A stretch of DNA of 33,081 bases. It comes from Pseudobutyrivibrio xylanivorans DSM 14809 (GTDB lineage: Bacteria; Bacillota; Clostridia; Lachnospirales; Lachnospiraceae). A program made the translations under genes and the position numbers. The stretch lies in contig NZ_FQYQ01000027.1 of the NCBI RefSeq assembly GCF_900141825.1, positions 1 to 33,081 on the forward strand, given 5' to 3'. Position 1 is the first letter of the stretch; every line of letters starts with the position of its first letter. This document shows positions 21,968-31,702 of this stretch, piece by piece. The notes under the pieces are model-generated. The model made no database searches and had not been told where the DNA came from. It worked only from the letters and a program-made list of their open reading frames with translations.

Positions 21968-22045
21968 GCTTTTCTACCTCCTTTTGGTCTATTGGCCAAG
22001 CTACGTTATATAGCCTAGCAAGGATATAAATGTTTTATACCACGA
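21968..22045 (-). promoter_or_regulatory. rpsF promoter and leader
   Basis: On the minus strand TGGTATAAA (extended -10, hexamer at 22034-22039) starts a leader of about 60 bases containing GCTAGG...TAGC, which can form a short stem-loop before GGAGG. An S6:S18-binding leader is expected here; I cannot confirm its exact structure. Confidence 0.45.
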
Positions 22046-22114
22046 AATGAGATTTTAACATGTAAGAAGGTATTTTTCAAGGCTTTTCACATTTTTATTT
22101 GTTTTTTTGCGTAT

Positions 22115-22882
22115 TTATAAATCAATCCCTTGTAATTTGGCCAGTTCTGTGAATACCTCACCAATTCTGTCCTTAATTATCAATGTGTTTTCTGACTCCC
22201 TAAAGGCCAGTTCACTTTGATTAATTATTACAATGTACTTTCCATTAAAGTAGTTTACAAATGACGCTGCCGGATAAACCGTTAATGATGTTCCGCCGAT
22301 TATCATCATATCTGCCGAACCAATAGCTCTCACTGCTCCGTTTACCTGATCTTCCGGAAGTCCTTCCTCATAAAGTGTTATATCTGCACGTACTACTCCG
22401 CCACAGTAATCACATGTTGGTATTGGCTCTTCAGAATCGAAAATATAATCAACCGGATAAGTTGTTCCGCACTTCATACAGTAATTTCTTAATGCACTAC
22501 CGTGAATCTCATACACAGCTTTGCTTCCGGCTTTCTGATGAAGCCCGTCAATATTCTGAGTAACGATACCGTTAAGCTTACCCATCTGCTCAAGCTTAGC
22601 CAGATACTTATGGGCATTGTTAGGCTCTATATTTCTTGTATCCATCTTCTGACGATGGAACTCAAAATATACCTTTGGCTCGTGAATAAGACAGCTGTGA
22701 CTCAGAAGATATTCTGGCTGATACTTATCGAATCTTACGTCATGCTGATTATAAAGACCGTCTTTGCTTCGAAAATCTGGAATACCGCTTTCTGTACTAA
22801 CACCCGCACCACCAAAGAATACGATTCTTGAACTATCATCAATCATTTCCTTGAGTCTTTGGATATTATCCATGTTTACCAA
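22115..22882 (-). CDS. cobB: NAD-dependent protein deacylase (sirtuin)
   Basis: The product has all sirtuin motifs: GGAGVSTESGIPDFRS for NAD, TQNIDGLHQKAG, catalytic His in IHGS, a zinc site CMKC/CDYC, and GTSLTVYPAAS. It removes acyl groups from lysines using NAD. I start at the TTG at 22882 because a GGGGG ribosome site lies seven bases upstream; the ATG at 22873 is the alternative and lies too far from it. A longer frame to 22954 would overlap the DUF212 gene. Last gene of the long minus-strand operon. Confidence 0.95.
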   Translation of the reverse strand: MVNMDNIQRLKEMIDDSSRIVFFGGAGVSTESGIPDFRSKDGLYNQHDVRFDKYQPEYLLSHSCLIHEPKVYFEFHRQKMDTRNIEPNNAHKYLAKLEQMGKLNGIVTQNIDGLHQKAGSKAVYEIHGSALRNYCMKCGTTYPVDYIFDSEEPIPTCDYCGGVVRADITLYEEGLPEDQVNGAVRAIGSADMMIIGGTSLTVYPAASFVNYFNGKYIVIINQSELAFRESENTLIIKDRIGEVFTELAKLQGIDL

Positions 22883-22920
22883 TACAATTCCCCCTCTCTT
22901 TTTTATATGTTTTACTGCCT

Positions 22921-23379
22921 TTAGAATGGCAGATAATAAACTACCAACGCACAAATGATACCAATAACACCACCAGCCATCAGCTCTGGCATTGTGTGAC
23001 CCATTTTTTCCGTAAATCTCTTAATGTTCAGTGGTTGTTTACCCTCTTCCTCACGCTCATCATTGAGATCATTTAAAGCTCTTCCCTGTCTCTGAGTCTC
23101 AAAACGTACTCCTCTGGCATCATATAATGTAATAAATCCAAAAAAGAATACTGCTGCAAACTCAAATGAACCAGTGCCGATACAGGCTCCTGTTATTGTA
23201 ATCAACGCAAGCACTGTGGCTGCGTGTGAACTTGGCATTCCACCGCTTTCAACCAATCGGTCTTTGTTAAAACCGCTCATTGTGCAGTCAATGATAATCT
23301 TAATAGCCATCGCTATTAGCCAAGCGACTACAGGTGCAATAAAAATTTTGTTTAGGAATAAATCAGTCAAAATATACAT
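22921..23379 (-). CDS. divergent PAP2-family membrane protein (DUF212, YuiD-like)
   Basis: The product of about 150 residues carries the DUF212 motifs GGMPSSHAATVLAL, YDARGVRFETQRQG and a GHTMPEL segment, with four membrane spans. It resembles the acid phosphatase/vanadium haloperoxidase (PAP2) group, whose members act on lipid phosphates. Two starts are possible: the ATG at 23385 touches the GGGAG site, so the one at 23379, six bases from it, is better. It sits between rsmI and the sirtuin. Confidence 0.9.
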   Translation of the reverse strand: MYILTDLFLNKIFIAPVVAWLIAMAIKIIIDCTMSGFNKDRLVESGGMPSSHAATVLALITITGACIGTGSFEFAAVFFFGFITLYDARGVRFETQRQGRALNDLNDEREEEGKQPLNIKRFTEKMGHTMPELMAGGVIGIICALVVYYLPF

Positions 23380-23393
23380 TTTCATCTCCCATG

Positions 23394-24236
23394 CTAATCA
23401 AGCAATGCGTTGTAAATGTCTCGTTTACTAACTCCTCTATCTTTGGCAACAGCCTTCATGGCTTCCTTTTTATCCATGCCTTGATTCAAGTACATATCCA
23501 TGTGTTCCTGAATGGTCATCTCCTCAAATGCAGCTCTTGCTTCCTCAATGACTTCTGCCTTTGATTTTCCAGCTAATACTAATACATATTCACCTCTTGG
23601 CTCTTTGGTCTCATATGATTTAAGTGCTCCGCCAAGTGTAGTCTTTTCCTTTTCCTCGTGCTTTTTAGTAAGCTCTCGGCAAAGAGTAATGCCTCTGTCT
23701 TCACCAAGTGTTTCTGTCAGCTCCTTTAATGTAGCTATAAGATGGTGAGGTGCCTCATAAATGATGATAGTTCTAGTCTCAGTTTTTAATTCTTCTAATA
23801 TTCTACGACGTTCCTTCTTATCCTTTGGAAGGAATGCTTCAAATGCAAATCTTCTGCATGCCTGTCCTGACATTGTCACTGCTGTGATACATGCGGCAGG
23901 TCCTGGTACTGATGTAACTTCAATTCCTTCCTCGTAACACATCGCTACAAGCTCCTCGCCTGGATCAGAAATACCAGGTGTTCCAGCATCCGTTACGACT
24001 GCGATATTCTGCCCCTCCTTTAACTTTGCTATCAGTGTGTGGGCTTTTTCCACCTTATTGAACTCGTGATAGCTGGTCATTGGAGTATCTATCTCAAAAT
24101 GGTTAAGTAGCTTTATTGAATTTCTTGTATCCTCTGCTGCTATCAAATCTGCTTCCTTGAGAATTCTAACTGCTCGAAAAGTCATATCCTCAAGATTTCC
24201 GATTGGTGTTGCAACTAAGTAAAGTGTTCCGCTCAT
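23394..24236 (-). CDS. rsmI: 16S rRNA (cytidine(1402)-2'-O)-methyltransferase
   Basis: The 280-residue product has the tetrapyrrole-methylase fold with YLVATPIGNLEDMTFRA, AEDTRNSIKLLNHF, DAGTPGISDPGE and VPGPAA, then a C-terminal helical tail with VSKRDIYNALL. RsmI methylates the ribose of C1402 in the decoding centre. It follows the tRNA methyltransferase gene by eight bases, as yabB and rsmI are close in B. subtilis. Confidence 0.97.
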   Translation of the reverse strand: MSGTLYLVATPIGNLEDMTFRAVRILKEADLIAAEDTRNSIKLLNHFEIDTPMTSYHEFNKVEKAHTLIAKLKEGQNIAVVTDAGTPGISDPGEELVAMCYEEGIEVTSVPGPAACITAVTMSGQACRRFAFEAFLPKDKKERRRILEELKTETRTIIIYEAPHHLIATLKELTETLGEDRGITLCRELTKKHEEKEKTTLGGALKSYETKEPRGEYVLVLAGKSKAEVIEEARAAFEEMTIQEHMDMYLNQGMDKKEAMKAVAKDRGVSKRDIYNALLD

Positions 24237-24244
24237 TTACACCT

Positions 24245-24991
24245 CTATTTCATTATCATTCCATATATATCATAAATTTCTTTTGTGTACTGTCCCGGTG
24301 CATCGTACACAATAAGTGGTGCCTCCACTGTAAGCTGTGGACCGCCTCCCTTGACACCCTCTATAAGAACCATATTTGGCTCCTTATCTTCAAAAGGATA
24401 AACCAATCTCATTCTCTTTGGCTCCAGCTTATACTGGCGCATCAATGTAATGATTTCCACCAGTCTGAATGGGCGATGTACGAAATAGCATCTTCCCATT
24501 GGCTTAAGCACTGCCGCTGTCTGACTAATAACATCCTCCAGTGAGCAAAGCAACTCGTGTCTGGCAATAGCTTTGGCGTCATTTGGATTCTTTAATCCGT
24601 GGTGATTAGTCATGTAAGGAGGGTTGCTTGTAACAACATTCATTGTGCCCTTTCCGAAAATCTGGGCCGCTTCCTTAATGTCACCTTCAATTATTTCTAT
24701 TTTATCACTTAATCCATTCAATAAAACGGATCGATTTGCCATTTCTGCACTTTCATGCTGGATTTCCAGTCCTGTAAAATGCTCTCCGTCTGTCTTGGCC
24801 TCCAGTAATATAGGAAGAATTCCTGTGCCTGTACCTAAGTCTAGCGCCTTCTCTCCCTCTTTAACTCTAGCAAACGATGATAGCAAGACAGCATCCATGC
24901 CAAAACAGAATTTGTCAGGATGCTGAATTATTTTATATCCGTTTATTTGAAGATCATCTACTCGCTCATCGTCGCGAACAAGATTTTCCAT
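24245..24991 (-). CDS. tRNA1(Val) A37 N6-methyltransferase-like protein (YabB/TrmN6 family)
   Basis: The 248-residue product is a Rossmann-fold N6-methyltransferase: DLGTGTGILP (51-60) binds SAM, GLEIQ follows, and NPPY (123-126) is the catalytic motif for exocyclic amino groups. The N-terminal DDLQINGYKIIQHPDKFCFG is typical for YabB. Its start overlaps the ricT stop (TAATG). The substrate in this lineage is inferred from E. coli YfiC. Confidence 0.92.
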   Translation of the reverse strand: MENLVRDDERVDDLQINGYKIIQHPDKFCFGMDAVLLSSFARVKEGEKALDLGTGTGILPILLEAKTDGEHFTGLEIQHESAEMANRSVLLNGLSDKIEIIEGDIKEAAQIFGKGTMNVVTSNPPYMTNHHGLKNPNDAKAIARHELLCSLEDVISQTAAVLKPMGRCYFVHRPFRLVEIITLMRQYKLEPKRMRLVYPFEDKEPNMVLIEGVKGGGPQLTVEAPLIVYDAPGQYTKEIYDIYGMIMK

Positions 24992-25869
24992 TAATTTTTA
25001 TCCTCCAAATCGGCAAGCTCTTTCGCCTCTTCCTTAGATACCTGTACCTTGCGCTTTCTAGGCTTAAACTTAAGCTGATCTGTAGGATAATCCTTTACCT
25101 CCTTAAGATCTCCATCCTCAAAAAGCACACGAACTGTCTGGCGAAGTACGTTTACTGACTGAACTGTACCCTTAAAACCATCAGGTGTTGTGACTGTATC
25201 ATTGATACCAGGAAGACGACTGTTAAGATACTCATAAGTCTCCTGCTCGTTCTTAAGGCAGCACATGAGTCTTCCGCAAAGTCCTGAAATCTTTGTAGGA
25301 TTAAGAGAAAGATTCTGCTCCTTTGCCATCTTGATAGATACTGGAACAAAATCAGCAAGATAGCTCTTACAGCAAAGCTCTCTTCCACATATACCAATTC
25401 CACCCATAAGCTTTGTCTCATCTCTGACACCAATCTGTCTAAGCTCGATACGTGTGTGGAATACTGCAGCAAGATCCTTTACAAGCTCACGGAAATCAAT
25501 ACGTCCGTCAGCTGTGAAATAGAAAATAAGCTTATTATTGTCGAAGGTATACTCAGCACCAACAAGCTTCATCTCAAGCTCACGCTTTGCGATTTTCTCT
25601 TCACAAATCTTAAGTGCTTCCTTTTCCTTTTCGATATTCTTAACAGCTTTTTTCTTATCTTCCTCTGTGGCCTTTCTCATGATTTTCTTGATTGGGCCTG
25701 GAACCTCGTCGTCTGAAATCTCCTTGTCTACTAAAAGAACTGTTCCGATTTCAACACCACGAACTGTTTCTACAATAACCTGATCCTCTCTTTTGAGCTC
25801 TACTCCGTCTGGATCAAAGTAATATACTTTTCCGCCGCCTCTAAAGCGTACGCCGATAACCTTTATCAT
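24991..25869 (-). CDS. ricT: PSP1-domain regulator RicT (YaaT)
   Basis: The 292-residue product has the PSP1 domain with GVRFRGGGKVYYFDP at the start and the Cys clusters GICGRELCC and SGLCGRLMCC that hold iron-sulfur clusters in the B. subtilis Ric complex. There RicT works with RicA and RicF to control RNase Y. The ATG overlaps the holB stop by four bases (ATGA). A basic C-terminal tail (KFKPRKRKVQVSKEEA) is present. Confidence 0.95.
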   Translation of the reverse strand: MIKVIGVRFRGGGKVYYFDPDGVELKREDQVIVETVRGVEIGTVLLVDKEISDDEVPGPIKKIMRKATEEDKKKAVKNIEKEKEALKICEEKIAKRELEMKLVGAEYTFDNNKLIFYFTADGRIDFRELVKDLAAVFHTRIELRQIGVRDETKLMGGIGICGRELCCKSYLADFVPVSIKMAKEQNLSLNPTKISGLCGRLMCCLKNEQETYEYLNSRLPGINDTVTTPDGFKGTVQSVNVLRQTVRVLFEDGDLKEVKDYPTDQLKFKPRKRKVQVSKEEAKELADLEDKN

Positions 25870-26903
25870 TTACTGTTCTCCTTGATTGATTCTATAAGAA
25901 GCGTAATGGTCAATTCGAAATTGACATTAGCATTTAGTCTGGCTCTTGCTTCTGCTATCGCATCAACAATATTGTTCAAGCCATAGTATGAGCAGCGCTG
26001 TGCCTGCTCCTGTATATCATATGAATTCTCCTTAAAAAGTAGGAGATTATCATTCAATGTCGCTTTATATAATAGCACATCTCTATACCAAAGGGTGATT
26101 AAATCTAGCATTTGTTCTATAAAGCCCTGAAATTTTTTCTCATCATCACCAGCTTTTTTATCACTGTCATTGGCTTCTTTGATGACTTTCACCTCATCGG
26201 CTATCTGGTTTTCTTCCATTCTACCTGCTCTTTTGCAGAGGGAAACTACCTGGTCTTTCACTTCATTAAAGCTGGAGTCTGTTGCTAAAGCTATGGCCTT
26301 TCCAACATTACCCTGAGCAAAGGTAGCCACCATTTCAGACTGATAATCTACAATCTCATATTTTGATTGTAATATCCTTTTTATACTTTCCGTATCAATG
26401 GATTTCATTTGAATCAGCACACATCTTGATAGAATAGTCTGAAGAAATGCATTGTGATTTGCTGTCAGCAGAATAATAATTGCATACTCAGGTGGCTCTT
26501 CAATTGTTTTAAGAATAGCATTCTGTGCCTGAGGATTCATTCTCTCTGCTTCTTCTACAATATAGATTTTATATTTGTTGCTGTAAGGTTTGATATCTAC
26601 GTCATTAACTATCTGCTCTCTCACAGTATCTACACTGATATTTGATTTGCCCTCTTCTCGATGGACATAGATAATATCCGGATTATTATGGCTGATGGCC
26701 TGTTTGCAAGAATGACACTCTCCACAGGCATCATCTGAAGGATTCTCACATTGAAGCATAGTTGCAAATGCTTCTGCCAACATCATCTTGCCTGAACCCT
26801 TTTCTCCACTGAAAATATAGGCGTGGCTATGGTTTCCTGTTTTAACTGCGTTTTTAAGGAGGCTTTTAGCGTCCTCCTGTCCTATAATTTCACTGAAGCT
26901 CAT
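25866..26903 (-). CDS. holB: DNA polymerase III delta' subunit
   Basis: The 345-residue product is a clamp-loader AAA+ subunit: a P-loop-like segment GEKGSGKM (33-40) in which the usual Thr/Ser after Lys is Met, a zinc module with C52, C60, C63 and C66, and an SRC motif (ILSRCVLIQ). Delta' subunits do not hydrolyse ATP, so the altered P-loop fits. It lies between yaaR and ricT, as in B. subtilis. Confidence 0.95.
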   Translation of the reverse strand: MSFSEIIGQEDAKSLLKNAVKTGNHSHAYIFSGEKGSGKMMLAEAFATMLQCENPSDDACGECHSCKQAISHNNPDIIYVHREEGKSNISVDTVREQIVNDVDIKPYSNKYKIYIVEEAERMNPQAQNAILKTIEEPPEYAIIILLTANHNAFLQTILSRCVLIQMKSIDTESIKRILQSKYEIVDYQSEMVATFAQGNVGKAIALATDSSFNEVKDQVVSLCKRAGRMEENQIADEVKVIKEANDSDKKAGDDEKKFQGFIEQMLDLITLWYRDVLLYKATLNDNLLLFKENSYDIQEQAQRCSYYGLNNIVDAIAEARARLNANVNFELTITLLIESIKENSK

Positions 26904-26934
26904 TAATAGTTATTCTCCCAATTAATTACTTGTT

Positions 26935-27375
26935 CTAGGTGATGATATCAAGAAGAAGTCCTCTAATTTCATCTACCCTATTTAAAATATCAAGGTGGTC
27001 TCTTTCATCCTGAACAAGAGCTGATGCCAGCTCATCCATCTTTTCATCCACCAGTTTAATCATTCCATATACTCTGTGTCGACCACGACGATCTAGAAAG
27101 TTTTCTCTGGAAAATTTATGAGAGCGATTTACAACCTCGTTAAGGAAATCCTTTACCAATCCCCTATAACGCTTCATATCTCTGATATCCATATGCTCAG
27201 ACAAAAGCTTTCCCTGAGTGGCTATATCATTCATGAGATTTGTCAGCTTCTCCTGAAGCTCAGCATCATCAATAGCTGAAGCCAAAGTGAATTTAAAAGT
27301 GTCATCCACTGGAGCTGTAGTCTTTGCTGATTCTGTTTGTTGAACCTGACTTACATCGCTTACTCTAATATCCAT
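26935..27375 (-). CDS. yaaR: YaaR family protein (DUF327)
   Basis: The 146-residue helical product begins [17 protein letters not shown] and carries [20 protein letters not shown] and [20 protein letters not shown], the signature of DUF327. Function unknown; the gene is almost always beside holB. It is nine bases after the gmk-like gene. Confidence 0.92.
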   Translation of the reverse strand: MDIRVSDVSQVQQTESAKTTAPVDDTFKFTLASAIDDAELQEKLTNLMNDIATQGKLLSEHMDIRDMKRYRGLVKDFLNEVVNRSHKFSRENFLDRRGRHRVYGMIKLVDEKMDELASALVQDERDHLDILNRVDEIRGLLLDIIT

Positions 27376-27383
27376 AAAAACAC

Positions 27384-27968
27384 CTACCTATTTATGAATG
27401 CCGCTATGTTATCGCTGGTAATTGCACTATCCTCGTTGTTGTTAAATCTGTTTGTGATTCCTGCTTTTGAAAGATTTTCTTCTGAAAAATCCTGCTGATC
27501 TGCAAGGAAACGTCTACACATCTCTTCGTATTTAGGATGCTCCTGAATACGCTCGCGCTCAAGTGCTCGGCTAAGTCTTACACCATCATCTACTTCTATA
27601 TATATCGGCAAAACCTTGTCTTCTCCGTAGTAATCACGGATTTTCACAAAGCTTTCTACTGTTCCAATCATAAGATAATCTTCATTTGCTAAATCCAAAT
27701 TTCCGTCATCTACTGTAAAATAAAACCATGGGCCATGAACAGTATCGTATTTTCGAATCTCTATTACCTTGCCTTCTTCAACCAACTTATCTTTTTCTTC
27801 TATAGTCACGAAGTTGTACTCTTCCCCTGGCCTCTCGTGGCTTCGCTGCGGTCTTGTTGTATAAGAAACGATTCGCTTTACATTAATATCTTTTCTCTGA
27901 AGCAAAATTTTAAAAATTGTGTCTTTCCCTGTTGAGCTCTTGCCCATTATGCAAAATATTTTACCCAT
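27384..27968 (-). CDS. guanylate kinase-like P-loop kinase
   Basis: The 194-residue product has the P-loop GKSSTGKDT (9-17), [19 protein letters not shown] for GMP binding, and a LID-like region with [16 protein letters not shown]. In true Gmk a YGT(P/S) motif binds the base; here HGPWFYFTV stands in its place, so substrate use may differ. It occupies the position of tmk in the B. subtilis operon order. It might be a divergent guanylate kinase or a kinase of another nucleotide. Confidence 0.85.
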   Translation of the reverse strand: MGKIFCIMGKSSTGKDTIFKILLQRKDINVKRIVSYTTRPQRSHERPGEEYNFVTIEEKDKLVEEGKVIEIRKYDTVHGPWFYFTVDDGNLDLANEDYLMIGTVESFVKIRDYYGEDKVLPIYIEVDDGVRLSRALERERIQEHPKYEEMCRRFLADQQDFSEENLSKAGITNRFNNNEDSAITSDNIAAFINR

Positions 27969-28014
27969 ACTGTCCTCATTAATATTTTATATATAAAGTA
28001 TAGTTTAACCTTAT

Positions 28015-29382
28015 CTAATTGACAACGGAGATGGTTTCTCTTTCCATATCCATTCCAGTAACATGAAGTCCTTTAGCCTTAGCTTCATGTATTACCATTA
28101 TTGCCTCTTGGCTGATTTCTTCTCCAGGAACTATAATCGGTGCTCCAGGTGGGTAAAGGCATACCATTGCCGACGATACTTTTCCCTCAGCCTGAGCCAG
28201 CGGTATCTCTTTTTCTCCTCCAGCCTTTGCCCGGAAAGTCTCCATGACTTTTTTATAATTTAGCTTTAGATTAGGAACATCAATGTGTCCCGCTGTTAAC
28301 GTATCGTCGATTTCTTTTAAAGCTATTTTTAATCTGGCAAACCCTTCCTTTGTATCCATTATACTTGTCATTGCAAGCACGTAGGCAAAACTTGAAAGTT
28401 CTGTTTCCAATTCATATTTTTCTCTAAGAATCTTCGCTAGTTCCACACCTGTGATATCTGTATTCTCTGTAGAAATTACTAGTTTTCCTGGATCCTTCTT
28501 TTCTATTTCATCAGTCATAAGCTTAAGATATTTCAGTTCTCCACTTGTGGCATAAAAATCATGAAGGTTATCCACATAATCGCTAAATAATTCACGGCTG
28601 TTTTCCATGATATCAAGACAGTTGCTAATGGAATTCATAAGCACATATGAAGGAGAGCTTGTTTCAAAGATATCCAAAGCTGCTGACACTCTACCAGAGT
28701 TTATTCTATTTCCTGTGATATGCATAGCTGCCGTCTGTGTCAAACTCGGCAATGTCTTATGTAAGCTTTGTATCGTAATATCAGCCAGACCAACAGCCGA
28801 GCCTTTAAACTCGTCATTAAATCCAAGGTGTGCTCCATGTGCCTGATCCACAATAAGGATGATTCCTTTATCATGACAATACTCTGAGATTTCTTTTATT
28901 GGCGCATGAAATCCCTCATATGTTGGACTAGTAATAACTACTGCTTTTGGGATTACATCCACTTTTTCCACCGTAGATTTTACCTGCTCCATTGTTACGG
29001 CTTTAAAAATTCCATTTTCAAGAAGCTCCGCTTCAATATACTCACATTTTAAATGTCTTAGCATTACGGCATTATACACACTTTTGTGTGAATTTCTCTG
29101 TATTACAATATAGTCGCCTTCATTACAACAGGCATATATACTCGCCAGATTTCCTACAGTAGAGCCACCAACCAGAATACGGCTTTCATCAGCTCCAAAG
29201 AGCTTAGCCATTCGCCTTTGCTCTTCGTCAATTACTCCATTTGCATCATGCAGATCATCAACTCCATCTACCTCTGTCATATCAATTTTACAAACGCCAT
29301 CCATCTGACGTTTGTGACCTGGCATATGAAACGGATACATATTTGATTTTGAATAATTTTCTAATGTCTTTTTTAAACTCAT
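28015..29382 (-). CDS. Orn/Lys/Arg decarboxylase family protein (YaaO-like)
   Basis: The 455-residue product is a fold-I PLP enzyme: PFHMPGHKRQ at the start, D179 (IVDQAHGAH) for the ring nitrogen, K209 in SLHKTLPSLTQ as the Schiff-base lysine, and PPGAPIIVPGE at the C-terminus. It lacks the N-terminal wing domain of the large enterobacterial enzymes, as in the B. subtilis SpeA/YaaO group. Substrate cannot be decided from sequence. The ribosome site is weak. First gene of the long operon. Confidence 0.92.
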   Translation of the reverse strand: MSLKKTLENYSKSNMYPFHMPGHKRQMDGVCKIDMTEVDGVDDLHDANGVIDEEQRRMAKLFGADESRILVGGSTVGNLASIYACCNEGDYIVIQRNSHKSVYNAVMLRHLKCEYIEAELLENGIFKAVTMEQVKSTVEKVDVIPKAVVITSPTYEGFHAPIKEISEYCHDKGIILIVDQAHGAHLGFNDEFKGSAVGLADITIQSLHKTLPSLTQTAAMHITGNRINSGRVSAALDIFETSSPSYVLMNSISNCLDIMENSRELFSDYVDNLHDFYATSGELKYLKLMTDEIEKKDPGKLVISTENTDITGVELAKILREKYELETELSSFAYVLAMTSIMDTKEGFARLKIALKEIDDTLTAGHIDVPNLKLNYKKVMETFRAKAGGEKEIPLAQAEGKVSSAMVCLYPPGAPIIVPGEEISQEAIMVIHEAKAKGLHVTGMDMERETISVVN

Positions 29383-29481
29383 AATCTGATGTTAACTTTT
29401 AATTTCCTTTGAAAATCGATATTATATATATTAAAGTTATATCCTACATTTACTTAAGTATGATGACATCCGGAGGAAAAC

Positions 29482-30099
29482 ATGAACAGAACTTTAGTTA
29501 TTCTTTGTGGAGGCGACAGCTCCCGCATGGGTACAAAAAAAGCTCTTTTACCATTTGAGGATAAGACTATGGTTGAATATATCTATGATAAATTCAGCCC
29601 ATTTTTTGATAAAGTATACCTTTCTGTAAATGAAAGAGGTGACCTTTCCCATCTTGGTCTTGATGCTCAGGAAATTCCAGATATCTCCAGAAATGCTGGA
29701 CCATATGGTGCTATCCTTTCCTGTCTTACCATGCTTTCTGGTGACAGGGCATTTTTCATGTCTGTTGATACGCCTTTTATGGATCCTCGTATTGCAGTTT
29801 ATCTTTACGATCAATCCTACAACTACGATATAACTACTTTTAAGTTTTCCAACGATAATCTGGATACTATTTGTGGTGTTTACAATAAGCGTTGTATTGG
29901 TACTCTTTTTAAAAGTTTTTATTTTAAAAAGTCTACCATGAACTACATTCAGGACCGTTGCTATACTAACCTTATAGAAATTGAAGAGGTCACTAATATT
30001 TCATCTGTTTCTACTGAACAACAATTCTACAAAGTTAACGATAGACAATCATATTACTATGCTGTGTTTTCAATTTTAAAGCACAATTTTGTTTGCTAA
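29482..30099 (+). CDS. mobA: MobA-like NTP transferase (molybdenum cofactor guanylyltransferase)
   Basis: The 205-residue product has the MobA N-terminal loop (LCGGDSSRMGTKKALLPF), SRNAGPYGAILS and SVDTPFM for metal and nucleotide. MobA joins GMP to molybdopterin. GGAGG precedes the start. It is divergent from the decarboxylase operon. No other molybdenum genes are in the window, so another sugar-nucleotide-like transfer is possible; the C-terminal half is less conserved than in E. coli MobA. Confidence 0.8.
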   Translation: MNRTLVILCGGDSSRMGTKKALLPFEDKTMVEYIYDKFSPFFDKVYLSVNERGDLSHLGLDAQEIPDISRNAGPYGAILSCLTMLSGDRAFFMSVDTPFMDPRIAVYLYDQSYNYDITTFKFSNDNLDTICGVYNKRCIGTLFKSFYFKKSTMNYIQDRCYTNLIEIEEVTNISSVSTEQQFYKVNDRQSYYYAVFSILKHNFVC

Positions 30100-30115
30100 G
30101 TCGTTGTTAGATTAC

Positions 30116-30970
30116 TTAATCCAGAAACCTTTTTAGCTGTGGCATCCAATCTCCTAAGAAAACAAGATTGGCTTCCATAGCTTCCCAAATAGGTCCTAAA
30201 AAATTCATAAGACATAAATGTACGTCCGACCATTGTGGTTCGGACTTCTTTTTTTGTCGTAATTCCACTTTCCATTTCTTTTTCATGTAAGTGTAATCAC
30301 CATAACTTTTAAGCATTTCTATTCTGCTATGGTCTATGTTTATCTTTTTTTCTTCTAATAGCTTTACAAGACTATCCTTTACCTTTCGTCCGTTCACAGG
30401 ATAGGTTGTAAGAATCTCGTATGCCAGATAGTACTGATCCATATCATTAATCAGCTCGAGCTTTTCTATAATCTCCGCTAAATTTTTTACCAGTTCCTCT
30501 TCCTTTGGATTGGTCAAAACATCTACTACTCTGTTTTCATAAGCGGTAAGCTTTATCTGAAGCTTTTCTGGTTCATTGGCGGCACGGTGCTTTCTGAAAT
30601 AGATATTCAAAGGAATATACATTTCATCAACTGTTATCTTCAGCTTTATTCCCGACTCATCCACTGTACCATTAACTATAAATGCCTCCAGTGCTGCTTT
30701 AGCCATAATCTCCTTTAAAATATCTCTCATATAGAGAACAGCCATTTTTTCATCAATCTCTTTTGCATACTCATAGTATATGTTTGAAATACATAAATCC
30801 TTATATACTTCAGTATTAAATTCATTTCCATTGCAGAGATAAAGCTCGTTACAATACTGTCCCTCTGCCAGTAACTCAATGATTATCTCAGCTACAACGG
30901 CACTTAAAATATTCTTGAAAGGAATATTTAGTTGTTCTGATTTTTCTTTTATCTGTAAACGATTAATCAT
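30116..30970 (-). CDS. AbiEii-like partner protein without visible catalytic motif
   Basis: The 284-residue product follows an AbiEi-like gene by TAATG overlap and has the length of AbiEii toxins, with a helical C-terminal half (LAEIIEKLELINDMDQYYLAY). The nucleotidyltransferase signatures GG(T/S) and DxD are not seen where expected: the segment reads ELYLCNGNEFNTEVYKDLC. So this is either a very divergent or inactive AbiEii, or another protein that has taken its place. I start at the ATG at 30970; a GTG at 30979 is possible. Confidence 0.5.
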   Translation of the reverse strand: MINRLQIKEKSEQLNIPFKNILSAVVAEIIIELLAEGQYCNELYLCNGNEFNTEVYKDLCISNIYYEYAKEIDEKMAVLYMRDILKEIMAKAALEAFIVNGTVDESGIKLKITVDEMYIPLNIYFRKHRAANEPEKLQIKLTAYENRVVDVLTNPKEEELVKNLAEIIEKLELINDMDQYYLAYEILTTYPVNGRKVKDSLVKLLEEKKINIDHSRIEMLKSYGDYTYMKKKWKVELRQKKKSEPQWSDVHLCLMNFLGPIWEAMEANLVFLGDWMPQLKRFLD

Positions 30971-31602
30971 TAGAGCCACACACCTATCATGGACTGAACC
31001 TTCTTCAACACCTTACGTTCCTTTGCGTATTCCATCAGCTTGGCAACATCTTTATCTTCATCCATAATGTATGCCCATACGCCCTTTTTAAAATCTTCCC
31101 TGTCTACCTTTTCCTGATATTTAAGAACATCACATATCAGACGTTCCTTTGTATAGATTTTCATTTTAGAACCTGCAAAATCTGCTTCGGTAACTCCCAG
31201 TTCCATAACCTCTGGTTCCGTATAATATGGCTCCACTATTGGATAGTCGATATTAAAACGGGATTTGCTGGTATTTTTATTTATAGCAATACTCCATTTA
31301 TATGGTCTATCCTTAAGATATCCATATACATAAAGCGCAGACTCCATGGTAAGTATTCCATCCTCGCCGAAGAGTTTATGAATCCACTGGTCTTCAGTAC
31401 ATTCAAAGTACTTTGTAGTATAATATCCGCTTTTTACCCTTATGAGATATCCTTCTTCTACAAAAGAAAGAACTCTGCGATAATCTACTCCAAGTGCTTC
31501 TATCTCGCTAGTCTTAACAAGGCCACCGTTTTCTTCTACTAAGTCATTAATCTGTTCAAGCTGGTATTGTCTTTTTTCATCACGTGATAATAGCATTTCC
31601 AT
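30970..31602 (-). CDS. AbiEi-family antitoxin / winged-helix regulator
   Basis: The 210-residue product has an N-terminal winged helix (LVKTSEIEALGVDYRRVLSF, then GYLIRVKSGYYTT) and the AbiEi middle domain (ILTMESALYVYGY, then KIYTKERLICDVLKY). AbiEi proteins are type IV antitoxins that also repress their own operon. The start at 31602 has GGAG eight bases upstream; the frame continues to 31707 but the extra part is poorly conserved in character. Coupled to the next gene by one-base overlap. Confidence 0.82.
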   Translation of the reverse strand: MEMLLSRDEKRQYQLEQINDLVEENGGLVKTSEIEALGVDYRRVLSFVEEGYLIRVKSGYYTTKYFECTEDQWIHKLFGEDGILTMESALYVYGYLKDRPYKWSIAINKNTSKSRFNIDYPIVEPYYTEPEVMELGVTEADFAGSKMKIYTKERLICDVLKYQEKVDREDFKKGVWAYIMDEDKDVAKLMEYAKERKVLKKVQSMIGVWL

Positions 31603-31702
31603 TTTTTCCACTCCTCTCTCCTTAGCGAGGTAATTATTTTTAATTATCCCATTCTTAAAAAATCCTGTCAAACCCTTTAATATCAAGGCTTTCAGCGTAA
31701 TA

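Noticed and set aside
22873-22954. Longer N-terminus for the sirtuin starting at 22954
   Set aside because: It would overlap the DUF212 gene, lacks a ribosome site and adds sequence not found in sirtuins.
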